A stretch of 64,000 nucleotides of DNA. Source: Desertimonas flava (GTDB lineage Bacteria; Actinomycetota; Acidimicrobiia; Acidimicrobiales; Ilumatobacteraceae). Position 1 is the stretch's first letter; every line of letters starts with the position of its first letter. The notes below the pieces were generated by a model. The model was given only the letters and a program-made list of their open reading frames with translations. It had not been told where the DNA came from and did not search any database. The stretch spans positions 62,001-126,000 of the forward strand of contig NZ_QKYK01000002.1 of NCBI RefSeq assembly GCF_003426815.1. Reading direction: 5' to 3'. Shown here piece by piece: positions 8,236 to 17,046 of the stretch. Both the position numbers and the translations under genes were made by a program.

Positions 8236-8303
8236 TCGGGTCCGAGTTGTCGGCGTCGGTGGACCGACAGGGCGCTCGTCGTGCAGCCCGCGGGCTGCTC
8301 GGC

Positions 8304-8651
8304 TCAGGAGTTCTCGACGTCGGGGGTCGAGATGTCGGGGATCGTGATGTCGCCGAGGTCGGGCATCGACACGTCGGGGATCGTGATGTCGCCGACGACA
8401 CACTCCGAGATGGCGTCGGTCAGCCGCGCCACGTCCTCGTCGTCGGCGTCGTCAGCGTCCTGGTTGAGGAACTCGTTGGCGTCGTCGCCGAGGCTGTCGT
8501 ACACGCAGGTGGCCTGTTCCTCGGTGAGCCCGGCGCTCTCCTGGAACTCGGCGATGATCTCTTCCCTCGACATGTCGTCGTCGCCGCAGGCGGCGAGGAA
8601 GCCGCCGAGGGCGAGCACGGCGGCGGCGGGGGCGAGCAGTCGTCGGTTCAC
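8304..8651 (-). CDS. Small putative lipoprotein
   Basis: A 115-residue secreted protein. VNRRLLAPAAAVLALGGFLAACGDDD is a signal peptide with an LAAC-G lipobox, so Cys around residue 22 is the likely lipidation site. The mature part is very acidic, has two further cysteines (ATCVYDSL and SECVVGD) that could form a disulfide, and ends in an odd repeat: GDITIPD occurs twice, separated by VSMPDL. GTG 8651 follows AAGGAGAACTTCC, a clear ribosome site; longer frames lack one. No homologue is recognised by eye; DUF732-like architecture is possible. It is monocistronic, with a hairpin behind it. Confidence 0.75.
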   Translation of the reverse strand: MNRRLLAPAAAVLALGGFLAACGDDDMSREEIIAEFQESAGLTEEQATCVYDSLGDDANEFLNQDADDADDEDVARLTDAISECVVGDITIPDVSMPDLGDITIPDISTPDVENS

Positions 8652-8855
8652 GGAAGTTCTCCTTGTGGGGGGTGGGCCACCATGAGATGGGTGGCGGTGC
8701 CGCGCGTTGTGGGCACGGAGGATTGAGACGACCGGCCGCGCCGATCGGTTCACTCGACGCTGAATGGTGGGGGTACGGCGAGCGGACGGGCGCATCATGG
8801 CGCGTGCCCCGAAGTCGTTGCGGCGAATATCGGCCGGTCGCCGCGGTGCGGGTGG

Positions 8856-9578
8856 TCAGCCGCTTGTTGCCGCGTCGTGCGCGGTGTGGTCGGCGTCGAG
8901 CCGCCCGTCGCTGATGTGGAGCGTGCGGTCCGCATACGAGGTGATGCGATCGTCGTGGGTGACGATGATCGCCGCCGTGCCGCGGGCCTTCATCTCGTCG
9001 CGGATCAACTCGACGACCTGCTCGCCGAGCTTCGAGTCGAGCGCCGACGTCGGCTCGTCGAACAGCACGAGTGCCGGGTCGTTCATCAACGCTCGACCGA
9101 TCGCCACGCGCTGCTTCTGGCCGCCCGACAGCTGGGACGGCAACGACGTCGCCTTGTCGGCGATGCCGAGCTCCTCGAGGAGCTGATCGGCCCGCGCGCC
9201 AGCGTTGGCGCGCCGGCTGCTTCGACCACCGAGCTCGTCCACCACGAGCAGGTTCTCCCGAGCGGTGAGGAAGGGCACGAGGTTGACGGTCTGGAACACG
9301 AAGCCCACCGACTCGCGCCGGAACCGGGTGAGCTCCGAGCCGGAGAGGTCGGTGATGTCGGTCCCGCCGACCTCGACCGAGCCCTCGGTCGGCGTGAGCA
9401 GCGCACCGGCGATCGAGCACAGCGTGGTCTTGCCCGAGCCCGACGGCCCGACCAGGGCGACGATCTCGTCGGCGGCGACGGTGAGGTCCACATGATCGAG
9501 GGCGACCACCTCACCGTCGCCGGCGGGGTACACCTTGCGGACTCCGGCCATGCACAGGGCCGGACTGGGCTCGGTCAT
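8856..9578 (-). CDS. ABC transporter ATP-binding protein (MacB/LolD type)
   Basis: A 240-residue ATPase with Walker A GPSGSGKT (about 43-50), Q-loop VFQTVNLVPFLTARENL, signature LSGGQKQRVAIGRAL and Walker B LVLFDEPTSALD, followed by the H-loop IVTHDDR. The order and spacing match the LolD/MacB/FtsE group, which drives permeases of the FtsX fold. It is the third gene of a minus-strand operon behind two FtsX-type permeases. Start ATG 9578 follows CAGGAGC. The substrate is unknown; members export lipoproteins, peptides or drugs or act as mechanotransmitters. Confidence 0.92.
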   Translation of the reverse strand: MTEPSPALCMAGVRKVYPAGDGEVVALDHVDLTVAADEIVALVGPSGSGKTTLCSIAGALLTPTEGSVEVGGTDITDLSGSELTRFRRESVGFVFQTVNLVPFLTARENLLVVDELGGRSSRRANAGARADQLLEELGIADKATSLPSQLSGGQKQRVAIGRALMNDPALVLFDEPTSALDSKLGEQVVELIRDEMKARGTAAIIVTHDDRITSYADRTLHISDGRLDADHTAHDAATSG

Positions 9579-9651
9579 CTCGTGCTCCTGGAAAGCTCGG
9601 CGGCAAGCGGGGGAGAGGTCGGCGATACGGTGAGGCGGAACGGGACGCGCG

Positions 9652-10764
9652 TCATGACGCACCACCGATCGCCGACGCCGGGTCGACGCGCAGGACGCGT
9701 CGCAGCGAGAACGCCGCACCGACGAGTGACGCACCGAGCAACACCGCCACGCTCGTGATCACGCGGCTGAGGGTGACGGTGAACGGCAATGACCCCGACG
9801 GGAGCGCGGCGTCGAGCGCCAGCGCGGCGCCGACGCCGATCGCGCAGGCGACCGCGGCGACGACGGCGGCCTGGAGAGCGACCCCGGCGAAGATCGTGGT
9901 CGACCTTGCGCCGAGCGCCTTGAGCACGCCGTACAGGCCAGTGCGTTCGACCGTCAGCAGGGCGAAGAACAGCGCCACCACCACGGTGGCGATGACGACG
10001 GTGACGCCGATGATCTGGTTGAACGTGCTGCGCTGCTGGGAGACACCGGGGATCTTGTCGATCGCCTCGGCGATGGTGTACGACTGGGTGGCGCCGTCAG
10101 TGGCCTCGTCGATCGCCGCGGCGACGCCGGCTGCGTCGGTCGCGGCCCGGACGACCAGCGCCTGGACGACCTCATCGGAGACCCTGGCGTTGGGTCGGTT
10201 CTCGCCGAGGACCGCCCGCCACGTGTCGAGTGATCCCCACAGGGAGCCCTGGCCGGAGAATCGACTGTCGCTCACGAACCCGATGACGCGGACTTCCGTC
10301 CGGGCCGGGCCGAGCTGGATCATCGTGCCTTCCTCGACACCCTCGGATCGCAATGAGTCGTCGGCGTAGACGTCGCCGTCGGCGAGCGGCGCGTCGGGGA
10401 TGCCGTTCGGGGGCAGCTCGAAACCGAAGAGCACGATCGCGAGGAGGTCGCGCGGGCCGCGCCCCTCGAGGCGGCCACCGAGCTGCACGGAGCCGAGCCC
10501 GCCGACCGCATCGACGCCACCGACCGTCTCGACCTGGTCGCGGACCTCGGGCCCGATGCGACTGCGGATCGTCGACGCGTCGGATCCGACGGCGTAGACG
10601 ATGACGTCGGCCTGCTGCTGGCGCAGGGCACCGGTGGAGCCGGCGACGAGCCCGTCGAGCAGCCCACCGAGGAAGAGCAGCAGCACCGAGAGCAACGTGA
10701 GGATCACGGCGGCGACGGCAAATCGGCTCGGCCGGCGCCGGAGTTCCCGGAGTGCGAGCTTCAT
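9652..10764 (-). CDS. FtsX-family ABC permease
   Basis: A 370-residue permease. One N-terminal transmembrane helix (about 14-38, AVAAVILTLLSVLLLFLGGL), a long extracytoplasmic domain (about 45-240) and three C-terminal helices (about 250-365) give the 1+3 FtsX/MacB topology. The final VLRVDPASAIGG is the typical closing motif of such permeases. ATG 10764 overlaps the stop of the upstream permease (ATGA, 10761-10764), so the two permeases are coupled. It works with the ATPase encoded just downstream, probably as a heterodimer with the other permease. Confidence 0.9.
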   Translation of the reverse strand: MKLALRELRRRPSRFAVAAVILTLLSVLLLFLGGLLDGLVAGSTGALRQQQADVIVYAVGSDASTIRSRIGPEVRDQVETVGGVDAVGGLGSVQLGGRLEGRGPRDLLAIVLFGFELPPNGIPDAPLADGDVYADDSLRSEGVEEGTMIQLGPARTEVRVIGFVSDSRFSGQGSLWGSLDTWRAVLGENRPNARVSDEVVQALVVRAATDAAGVAAAIDEATDGATQSYTIAEAIDKIPGVSQQRSTFNQIIGVTVVIATVVVALFFALLTVERTGLYGVLKALGARSTTIFAGVALQAAVVAAVACAIGVGAALALDAALPSGSLPFTVTLSRVITSVAVLLGASLVGAAFSLRRVLRVDPASAIGGAS

Positions 10765-11891
10765 CGTCCACCCTCTCCGGTCGTCGCCTCGATCGGATCG
10801 ATCTTCAGCACCCGCCGGGCCGCGACCAGTGCACTGAGCACACCGAGTCCGAGCAGGACTGCGGCCCAGATGAGCACGGTGGTGACGTCGAACCGCAGGG
10901 TGATCGATCCGATCCGGAGCTGAGAGAGCGGCAGGTACAGCAGCGTGCCCACCGCGATGCCGATGCCCGTCACGACCAGCACCTGGAACAGCAGCGAACG
11001 CACGAGCGTCCACGGGCCGATGCCGACGGCGCGCAGGAGCGTCAGGGCCCTCGACTTCTGGAACGTCACGATGAGGAAGAACAGGCCCGTCACCAGGGGC
11101 ACGACCAGGCCGTAGAGGCCGAAGATCACCTGGAACGACTGGCGCACCTGTGCCACGCCGGGGGCCCGGTCGGCGGCGTCGGTACGGCTGAGCGCCTCGG
11201 CGTCCTCGGACGTCGCGTCCACCCGCTCGGTGAGTTGGCCGACCGACACCCCTTCAGCGGGACGCAGGCCGAGCGCGTTGGGGAGGACCGACTCGGCGTC
11301 GGGATTGGCGGCCAACGCGGCCGCCTCGAAGTCCTCCCACGACGTGAAGAGGGTGGGGGTCACCTGGAGCTGGGCGTCGTCGACGACACCTACGACCTCC
11401 AACTCGGGTCCGTCGCCGCCGGCGACCCCGACGGGCACGATGCGCACGCGGTCGCCGACCGAGTAGTCGGCCGCGGAGCCCACCGCCTCACCCGGCGCCT
11501 CCACCGTGCGGCCGCCGTCCACCTCGACGATGCCGCCCAGTTCGGCGTCCTCGGCCCCGATGACCGCGGCGTCGGACGTCTCATCATCGTCGTTGACCCG
11601 AACCGTGAACGTGCCCTGGCCGATGCGGCCGGCGCTGCCGATGCCGTCGACGGCGAGGATCTGCTCCTCCAGTTCCGGGGGGATCACGCTGCCTTGCAGC
11701 GTCCGCTGACCGTCGGTGTTGTAGACGATGACCGGCGCCGATTGGGTCCTGATCGCCCCGACGAACGACGTCACCAGCCCGCTCTGCAACGCCTGCTGGA
11801 ACAGGATGAGGAAGAGGAGGAGGCCGATCGTGGCGATGAGCAAGCCGAAGCGGACCTTGGCGCGCATCATCTCTCGAAGGGCCAGCGACAC
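10761..11891 (-). CDS. FtsX-family ABC permease
   Basis: A 376-residue paralogue of the next gene with the same layout: an N-terminal helix (FGLLIATIGLLLFLILFQQAL), a large external domain and three C-terminal helices ending ARRVLKIDPIEATTGEGG. The start is GTG 11891. Internal acidic stretch VNDDDETSD sits in the external domain. It is the first gene of the operon permease-permease-ATPase on the minus strand. No dedicated accessory membrane-fusion protein is visible, so this looks like a stand-alone ABC unit rather than a tripartite efflux pump. Confidence 0.9.
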   Translation of the reverse strand: MSLALREMMRAKVRFGLLIATIGLLLFLILFQQALQSGLVTSFVGAIRTQSAPVIVYNTDGQRTLQGSVIPPELEEQILAVDGIGSAGRIGQGTFTVRVNDDDETSDAAVIGAEDAELGGIVEVDGGRTVEAPGEAVGSAADYSVGDRVRIVPVGVAGGDGPELEVVGVVDDAQLQVTPTLFTSWEDFEAAALAANPDAESVLPNALGLRPAEGVSVGQLTERVDATSEDAEALSRTDAADRAPGVAQVRQSFQVIFGLYGLVVPLVTGLFFLIVTFQKSRALTLLRAVGIGPWTLVRSLLFQVLVVTGIGIAVGTLLYLPLSQLRIGSITLRFDVTTVLIWAAVLLGLGVLSALVAARRVLKIDPIEATTGEGGR

Positions 11892-11944
11892 GGCGCCTTT
11901 CTACCCGACACGATGCATCGGCAACCCCATGACCGACGTCACGA

Positions 11945-12631
11945 TCAACGGTCGGTGATCCTGATGTCGAGACCGCCGAACACAGCCAGCGCCATCGGCA
12001 CGAGCTGCGCCTCGTCGATCTCGACGGACCGGAACGACTCCCCGCCGGTGACGTCGGTGAGGTCGCTGCCGTGCAGCCGAGCTCCGGACATCCGAGCGTG
12101 GCCGAAGACCGCGCCCGTCAGATCGCAGTCGAGCATCTCGACCCCGGACAGGTCGGCGCCGTAGAAGTCGGCGCCCGGGAGCTGGCACGCGTCGAACGCC
12201 ACCGGTGTGGCCGCGGTCATGCGCAGATTGACCGTGTCGAGCCGACATCGCTCGAAGCGCACGTGCCGGAGACGCGTCTCGGCGAACACGGCCCCGGACA
12301 GGCGGCAGTCGGCGAACTCGACACGAGTGAGGGCGCAGTCCTCGAGCACGACGCCGGACAGCTCGCACCGCTCGAAGAGGCAGTCCCTCACGGTGAGACG
12401 CCGGAGGTTGGACCCGGTGAAGCGGACGCCGCGAAACATCGACTCGGCCAGTTCGACGTCGTCGGCCAGGGAACCGCTGACGTCGGCGGGCTCGTCCTCG
12501 TACGCGTCGTGTTCGTCGTGCTCGTCGCTGCCACCGACGGGGATGCCCTCCCACACCCGGCCGTCGTCGAGGACGAGATCCTCACGCGACATGAGCTGAT
12601 GGGGGAGGCGGGGGCGGTGGAGCGAGGACAT
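11945..12631 (-). CDS. Pentapeptide-repeat protein
   Basis: A 228-residue protein with an acidic N-terminus (SDEHDEHDAYEDEP, about 34-47) and then roughly 28 degenerate pentapeptide units of the A(D/N)LXX type from about residue 65 to 205, for example LSGVVLEDCALTRVEFADC and LPGADFYGADLSGVEMLDC. Such repeats form a right-handed four-sided beta helix; some family members mimic DNA and protect gyrase from quinolones, but most have no known role. Cysteines recur at a fixed repeat position. ATG 12631 was preferred to the much longer open frame upstream, which is the shadow of the serine hydrolase gene on the other strand. Confidence 0.85.
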   Translation of the reverse strand: MSSLHRPRLPHQLMSREDLVLDDGRVWEGIPVGGSDEHDEHDAYEDEPADVSGSLADDVELAESMFRGVRFTGSNLRRLTVRDCLFERCELSGVVLEDCALTRVEFADCRLSGAVFAETRLRHVRFERCRLDTVNLRMTAATPVAFDACQLPGADFYGADLSGVEMLDCDLTGAVFGHARMSGARLHGSDLTDVTGGESFRSVEIDEAQLVPMALAVFGGLDIRITDR

Positions 12632-12712
12632 CGTGGTCGACCGTAACGAAGGGGTGTGACGGCCACGGGCCATCCGGCAAGGCGCCGTTCGCAGGTGTGG
12701 AACGATGGCCCG

Positions 12713-13927
12713 ATGTCGAAGGCAGCGATCATCGTCGGAGCTCTCACGGCCGGCGCGCTGATGGGCGGGGGCCTGCTTGCGCCGGTGACGAGCCCGCCGG
12801 CGAGCGAACCGGCCGCAGCACCAGCGGGGACGTTCGCCATCCCGGCCGAGCGGCTCGCCGAGCTCGAGGCGGCCGGCTTCGGCGACATGCTGCCGGCCGA
12901 CTACCCCGGCCAGCCCGATGGCGTGCCGTGGCCGACGCAGGAGTGGCCGGTCGGGCTCATGCCGGAGGGGGTCGACGTGGCCGCATTGCAGGACGCTCTG
13001 AGTGTGGCGTTCGCTGCCGATTCGGGCGTCGACGCCGTCCTCGCCGTGCACGGCGGTCGACTCGTGCTCGAGCGCTATCGCGACGGCTGGGATCCCGACG
13101 CCCCGCACGCGTCCTGGTCGATGGCCAAGTCGATCACGCAGTTCGCGATCGGGGTGCTGGTCGACGACGGTCTGCTCGATCCGTTCGCTCCCGCACCGGT
13201 ACCGGAATGGGCCGACGACGAGCGCTCGGCGATCACCATCGACGACCTTTTGCGGATGCGCTCGGGCCTGGAGTGGACCGAGGAGTATCTCGACACCAGC
13301 GACGTCACCGAGATGCTCGGCGGGGCCGGTCGGGACGACCGTGCCGGTTACGCCCTGGCCAAGCCACTGGAGTTCGAGCCGGGCGCCGTCTGGGAGTACT
13401 CGACCGGCACGTCGATGATTCTCGGACGCATCATCGCCGACACGGTCGGCTACGGCGAGGTGGGAACGGCCTGGATCGACGAGGCCCTGTTCGCGCCGCT
13501 GGGCATCACCACGGTCGACCACGACCTCGACGCCACCGGCGTGATCTCCGCCGGCTCGCACATCGACATGTCCGCCCGTGACTTCGCCCGCTTCGGCCTG
13601 CTCGCCCTGCGTGGTGGCGAGTGGGACGGCGAACAGATCGTGCCGACCGCGTGGGTGGACTACGCCCGCCTGCCGTCGCCGGACATGCTGGACTACGGCG
13701 CCCACTGGTGGGTGCAGGGAGCGCACGAGGACGTGCCGTTCCCGACGATGTTCGGCGCCCAGGGCTTCAACGGTCAGCTCATCTTCGTGATCCCCGAACT
13801 CGACGCGGTGTTCGTGATCCTGTCCAACGATCCGAGCGATCGGCCCGATCGCGTCGCGTGGGGCGTGATCAACGCCTTCGCCGGCGTCGCGGCGCCGGCG
13901 CCGGCGTCAGGCAGCCAGGACGGCTGA
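12713..13927 (+). CDS. Secreted serine hydrolase, beta-lactamase (class C) family
   Basis: A 404-residue protein. An N-terminal hydrophobic segment (SKAAIIVGALTAGALMGGGL) is a signal peptide or anchor, followed by a Pro/Ala linker. The beta-lactamase fold starts near residue 80. The nucleophile Ser is in SMAK (SxxK, about residue 136), and the second motif is YST in WEYSTGTSMILG (about 229). Family members include esterases, D-aminopeptidases and penicillin-binding-like proteins; true beta-lactamase activity is not implied. ATG 12713 places the signal peptide at the terminus. The 3' end overlaps the convergent TetR gene by 21 bases. Confidence 0.87.
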   Translation: MSKAAIIVGALTAGALMGGGLLAPVTSPPASEPAAAPAGTFAIPAERLAELEAAGFGDMLPADYPGQPDGVPWPTQEWPVGLMPEGVDVAALQDALSVAFAADSGVDAVLAVHGGRLVLERYRDGWDPDAPHASWSMAKSITQFAIGVLVDDGLLDPFAPAPVPEWADDERSAITIDDLLRMRSGLEWTEEYLDTSDVTEMLGGAGRDDRAGYALAKPLEFEPGAVWEYSTGTSMILGRIIADTVGYGEVGTAWIDEALFAPLGITTVDHDLDATGVISAGSHIDMSARDFARFGLLALRGGEWDGEQIVPTAWVDYARLPSPDMLDYGAHWWVQGAHEDVPFPTMFGAQGFNGQLIFVIPELDAVFVILSNDPSDRPDRVAWGVINAFAGVAAPAPASGSQDG

Positions 13928-14515
13928 GAGCAGCTGGCGATACACCACCAGCTGGCTGCGCATCGCGCTCGGATCCTCGAGGGCGCGAGCCAGAACGAAA
14001 CCACCTTCGAACGTGGCGAAGAGGTGGTCGGAGAGGTCGTCGACGTCGATGTCGGGCACGGGTGCGCGAGCATCGAACGCCGCGCGAAGGATCTTGGCGA
14101 ACTCGACACGCCATGCCGTCGCGGCGTCACGGATCGATGACGTCGTGCCGTCGACGATGAGCTGACGCTCGGCGAGCATCGCCGCGTAGAGGCAGCTCGA
14201 CTGCTCTTGCATCAGCTCGTCGGCACCGTCGACGAACACCTGCACGAACGCCAACGCACGTTCGGCCGGGTCGTCGATGCCGGCCGTGGCTTCTAGCGCC
14301 CCTTCGAGGTGGGCGACATCGCCGGCGGCGTAGCGCTCGACGAGCGCACGCGCCAGAGCGGCCTTGCCGTCGAAGTGGTGGAAGAACGCACCCTTCGACG
14401 TGCCGGCGGCGGCGATCACCTGGTCGAGCGTGGTGGCGTTGAAGCCGTTGTCGATGACGAGACGCTCGGCCGCATCGAGGATGCGTTGGCGGTTGGCGCT
14501 TCCGTCCCGGGGCAC
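13907..14515 (-). CDS. TetR-family regulator
   Basis: A 202-residue repressor. The N-terminal HTH is clear: RILDAAERLVIDNGFNATTLDQVIAAAGTSKGAFFHHF, with the recognition helix in AAGTSKGAFFHHF, a form typical of the NemR/AcrR subgroup. The C-terminal part is the ligand-binding helical domain, with Cys in SSCLYAAML. I chose GTG 14515; a TTG at 14539 would add 8 residues but its codon lies inside a predicted operator. It is divergent from the homocysteine methyltransferase gene, and two operator copies occupy the space between, so it probably represses both genes. Confidence 0.85.
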   Translation of the reverse strand: MPRDGSANRQRILDAAERLVIDNGFNATTLDQVIAAAGTSKGAFFHHFDGKAALARALVERYAAGDVAHLEGALEATAGIDDPAERALAFVQVFVDGADELMQEQSSCLYAAMLAERQLIVDGTTSSIRDAATAWRVEFAKILRAAFDARAPVPDIDVDDLSDHLFATFEGGFVLARALEDPSAMRSQLVVYRQLLSAVLAA

Positions 14516-14528
14516 GGAAATCAGTTGT

Positions 14529-14571
14529 ACCAGACTCAACGGTCTGTTAGAACCAGACCGAATGGTCTGGT
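14529..14571. promoter_or_regulatory. Tandem TetR operators
   Basis: Two copies of an 8-4-8 dyad: ACCAGACT-CAAC-GGTCTGTT (14529-14548, imperfect) and ACCAGACC-GAAT-GGTCTGGT (14552-14571, perfect). Centres are 23 bp apart, about two helical turns. The AGACC/GGTCT core is the same as in known NemR-type operators. They lie between the TetR gene and the gene it diverges from. Confidence 0.78.
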
Positions 14572-14603
14572 ACGGAAGCCAGGCCTCCCGACTGGAGACA
14601 ACG

Positions 14604-15518
14604 ATGGACCTGAGTGCTCCCCACTACGTCGCCGACGGCGGCCTCGAGACCGACCTCATCTACAACATCGGCTGGGATCTCCCCGAGTTCGCCAGCTTCC
14701 CGCTGCTCGACTCGCAGCAGGGTCGCGACGATCTGCGTCGCTACTACGCCCGCTATGTCGACGTCGCCCGCGCCGCCGGCGCCGGGTTCCTGGTAGAGAC
14801 GCCGACGTGGCGCTCGAATCCCGACCACGCCACGGCCATCGGCTACGGCCCGTACGATTTGGCTCGGATCAACAGCGAGGCCGTCGTCTTCGCTCGGGAG
14901 ATCGCCGATGCCGAGGGTGACCGGCTCGCCGATGTGCTGGTGGGCGGCGTGCTCGGCCCGCGTGCCGACGGCTACTTGAGCGAGGCGCCGACCGATCCGG
15001 ACGAGGCCGAGGCGTACCACCGACCACAGCTCGAGGCGTTCGCCACGGCCGGTGCCGACTACGCCGTCGCCTACACGCTCACCGATCCGGGCGAGGCGAT
15101 CGGCCTCGTCCGCGCCGCTCGCGACTGCGGTCTGCCGGTCGCCGTGTCGTTCACGGTCGAGACGGACGGCCGCCTACCGAGCGGCGACGCGCTCGGAGAT
15201 GCCATCCAGCGCGTCGACGCGACGGCTGCACCCGACCACTATCTCGTCAACTGTGCCCACCCCACCCACATCGCCGAGGCTCTCGCCGGAGGGGGTTCGT
15301 GGTCCGACAGGATCGTCGGACTCCGACCCAACGCGTCGAAGCTGAGCCACGCCGAACTCGACGCATGCAACGAGCTGGATCAAGGCGACGTCGGCGAGTT
15401 GGCGGCGACCCACTCGCTGATCGCCGCCGACCTACCGAACCTCCGCATCGTCGGCGGCTGCTGCGGCACCGATCATCGTCACGTCGCCTCACTCTGGGGC
15501 GTCGGTCCGGCCGACTGA
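14604..15518 (+). CDS. Homocysteine S-methyltransferase family protein
   Basis: A 304-residue TIM-barrel methyltransferase. DGGLETDLIYNIGWDLPEFASF at the start, ETPTWRSNPDHA, and the zinc ligands Cys in LVNCAHP (about residue 219) and the CC pair in IVGGCCGTDHRH (about 288) are diagnostic of the MmuM/BHMT family, which moves a methyl group from S-methylmethionine or a similar donor to homocysteine to give methionine. The donor is not predictable. ATG 14604 follows GGAGA. The gene is divergent from a TetR regulator and preceded by two operators, which suggests control by a small molecule rather than by methionine itself. Confidence 0.87.
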   Translation: MDLSAPHYVADGGLETDLIYNIGWDLPEFASFPLLDSQQGRDDLRRYYARYVDVARAAGAGFLVETPTWRSNPDHATAIGYGPYDLARINSEAVVFAREIADAEGDRLADVLVGGVLGPRADGYLSEAPTDPDEAEAYHRPQLEAFATAGADYAVAYTLTDPGEAIGLVRAARDCGLPVAVSFTVETDGRLPSGDALGDAIQRVDATAAPDHYLVNCAHPTHIAEALAGGGSWSDRIVGLRPNASKLSHAELDACNELDQGDVGELAATHSLIAADLPNLRIVGGCCGTDHRHVASLWGVGPAD

Positions 15519-15528
15519 CACGTCGGCG

Positions 15529-15921
15529 TCAGGCGTTCTCGTCGTCGAGCGGCGTCAGCTCGACCAGTGTCACCTCGACCAGCGGCGCCTCGGCGAGCAG
15601 GTGCTCGAGCGTGGCCTGCTCGCGGTACCACTGTGCGCTGGGATGGGTGAGCACGTCCCGGCGGGTTGCCCGGTCCGTCACCGGCCGGGCCGTGGCGGCG
15701 AGGTCGGTGTGGGCGACGCGCTTCAGGTGCACGGTCAGCGACGGGTCGGCCATGAGATTCGCCAGCCAGTCGCGTGGTCCCGGCGTCCCTGTGATGAAGT
15801 AGCGGCCGCCGACATCGAGCATCCAGATCTCGATGCGGCGCGGGCGCCGGGACCGGACGCCGGTCGTGGTGATGTCGATCGTCAGGTCATCAGCCAGCTC
15901 CGCTGACACGATCGCATTCAC
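15529..15921 (-). CDS. Nitroreductase/deazaflavin-dependent reductase family protein
   Basis: A 130-residue single split-barrel protein resembling the DUF385/F420-dependent nitroreductase (Ddn) family: TTGVRSRRPRRIEIWMLDVGGRYFITGTPGPRDWLANL and a later VHLKRVAHTDL. Family members bind flavin or the deazaflavin F420 and reduce quinones or nitro compounds; the cofactor here is not shown by the sequence. The gene converges on the homocysteine methyltransferase gene, with only 10 bases between the stops. It starts at ATG 15921. Confidence 0.75.
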   Translation of the reverse strand: MNAIVSAELADDLTIDITTTGVRSRRPRRIEIWMLDVGGRYFITGTPGPRDWLANLMADPSLTVHLKRVAHTDLAATARPVTDRATRRDVLTHPSAQWYREQATLEHLLAEAPLVEVTLVELTPLDDENA

Positions 15922-16047
15922 AGCGGCAAGGTAGCGCGGGTCGGCGGATGAGCCCGGACGCAGGACGCTCGCCCGATCCGGCAGGGGCCGGGGCTGTTGA
16001 CAGCCGGCGGACCGGCGAACGAGTCTGTCGAGGTGGAGCGGCCGAAG

Positions 16048-16443
16048 ATGCGGGTCTCGGGACCGACGCTCGACGCTCGCGACCCGCTCGCCCTTGCCGA
16101 TTTCTACTGTCGCCTACTCGGCTGGACGGTGGCCCGGAGCGAGGGGCCGCGCCCGGGCAACCCACCCACCGACGGATGGGCGATGCTGCGCGAGCCCGGT
16201 GGTCGGATGAAGCTGGAGATCCAGTGGGAGCCGCTGTACCAGCCGCCCACGTGGCCGGCTGCCGACGGTGCTCAGCAGATGATGATGCACCTCGACGTCG
16301 GTGTCGCCGACCTCGCCGATGGGGTCGCCTGGGCCGAACAGCACGGCGCGATCAAAGCGACGTTCCAACCGCAGGACGACGTCCGTGTGATGCTGGATCC
16401 CGAGGGACATCCGTTCTGCCTCTTCCTCGACGACCAGCTCTGA
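16048..16443 (+). CDS. VOC (glyoxalase/bleomycin-resistance fold) protein
   Basis: A 131-residue vicinal-oxygen-chelate protein with two beta-alpha-beta-beta-beta modules: VSGPTLDARDPLALADFYCRLLGW and MMMHLDVGVADLADGVAWAEQHGA, ending VMLDPEGHPFCLFLDD. A metal set of His/Glu is partly present (MHLDV; the final Glu is replaced in FCLFL), so it may be a binding protein instead of an enzyme. ATG 16048 was chosen because GGTGGAG precedes it and the fold starts there; a TTG at 15997 would add 17 atypical residues. Substrate unknown. Confidence 0.78.
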   Translation: MRVSGPTLDARDPLALADFYCRLLGWTVARSEGPRPGNPPTDGWAMLREPGGRMKLEIQWEPLYQPPTWPAADGAQQMMMHLDVGVADLADGVAWAEQHGAIKATFQPQDDVRVMLDPEGHPFCLFLDDQL

Positions 16444-16460
16444 CCGCGGTGGCGGTGGAC

Positions 16461-16492
16461 CCGACGGGAGCTGCCAGACACATCCCGTCAGG
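16461..16492. repeat. GTGCC-GGCAC-type palindrome, imperfect copy
   Basis: CCGACGGGAGC, TGCCAGACA and CATCCCGTCAGG form a degenerate copy of the palindrome family also seen at 25020, 38147, 47264 and 57374. It lies between two convergent genes, where it could act as a bidirectional terminator. Confidence 0.6.
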
Positions 16493-16495
16493 CCC

Positions 16496-16996
16496 TCACG
16501 CGAGGAGGCGGGCGTACACCGCGGTGGTCGGCTCGTTGAAGCAGACGAAGCGAACGTGTTCCACGTCGGTCGACGCGCCGCGCACGGTGACGACGGCGAT
16601 CTCGGCGGCGGCCTCGATCGGGTAGCCGTACACGCCGGTGGAGATCGCCGGGAAGGCGACCGAGCGGGCCCCGACGCGATCGGCCTCCTCGAGGCTACGC
16701 ACGTAGCACGAGGCCAACAGCTCGGGCTCACCGTGGTCGCCGCCACGCCACACGGGCCCGACCGTGTGGATGACCCATGAGGCGGGCAGGGCGAAGCCCG
16801 GTGTCGTCTTGGCGTCGCCGGTGTCGCAGCCGCCGAGCAGGCGGCACGCGGCGAGCAGCTCGGGTCCGGCGGCTCGATGGATCGCACCGTCCACGCCGCC
16901 ACCACCGAGCAGCGACGAGTTGGCGGCGTTGACGATCGCGTCGAGGGTCTGGGTGGTGATGTCGCCGCTGACGGCGTCGAGTCGCTGAACCGGCAC
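16496..16996 (-). CDS. Macrodomain protein (ADP-ribose binding / O-acetyl-ADP-ribose deacetylase-like)
   Basis: A 166-residue macrodomain of the MacroD/YmdB class. [34 protein letters not shown] carries the conserved Asn of NAAN and the [10 protein letters not shown] loop, and [13 protein letters not shown] is the second phosphate loop. These enzymes remove ADP-ribose or O-acetyl groups from ADP-ribosylated substrates in the cytosol. The start is GTG 16996, preceded by a GAAACT box 6 bases upstream (minus strand), suggesting a leaderless message. It is divergent from the DNA ligase gene. Confidence 0.92.
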   Translation of the reverse strand: MPVQRLDAVSGDITTQTLDAIVNAANSSLLGGGGVDGAIHRAAGPELLAACRLLGGCDTGDAKTTPGFALPASWVIHTVGPVWRGGDHGEPELLASCYVRSLEEADRVGARSVAFPAISTGVYGYPIEAAAEIAVVTVRGASTDVEHVRFVCFNEPTTAVYARLLA

Positions 16997-17046
16997 CTCG
17001 TCAGTTTCGCGCCGTCGCCGATCGGGCTGCCGCCGCGACATGATCA

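Noticed and set aside
11945-13726. 593-codon open frame extending the pentapeptide gene upstream
   Set aside because: The upstream part is the antisense shadow of the serine hydrolase gene and has no domain; the pentapeptide protein starts well at 12631.
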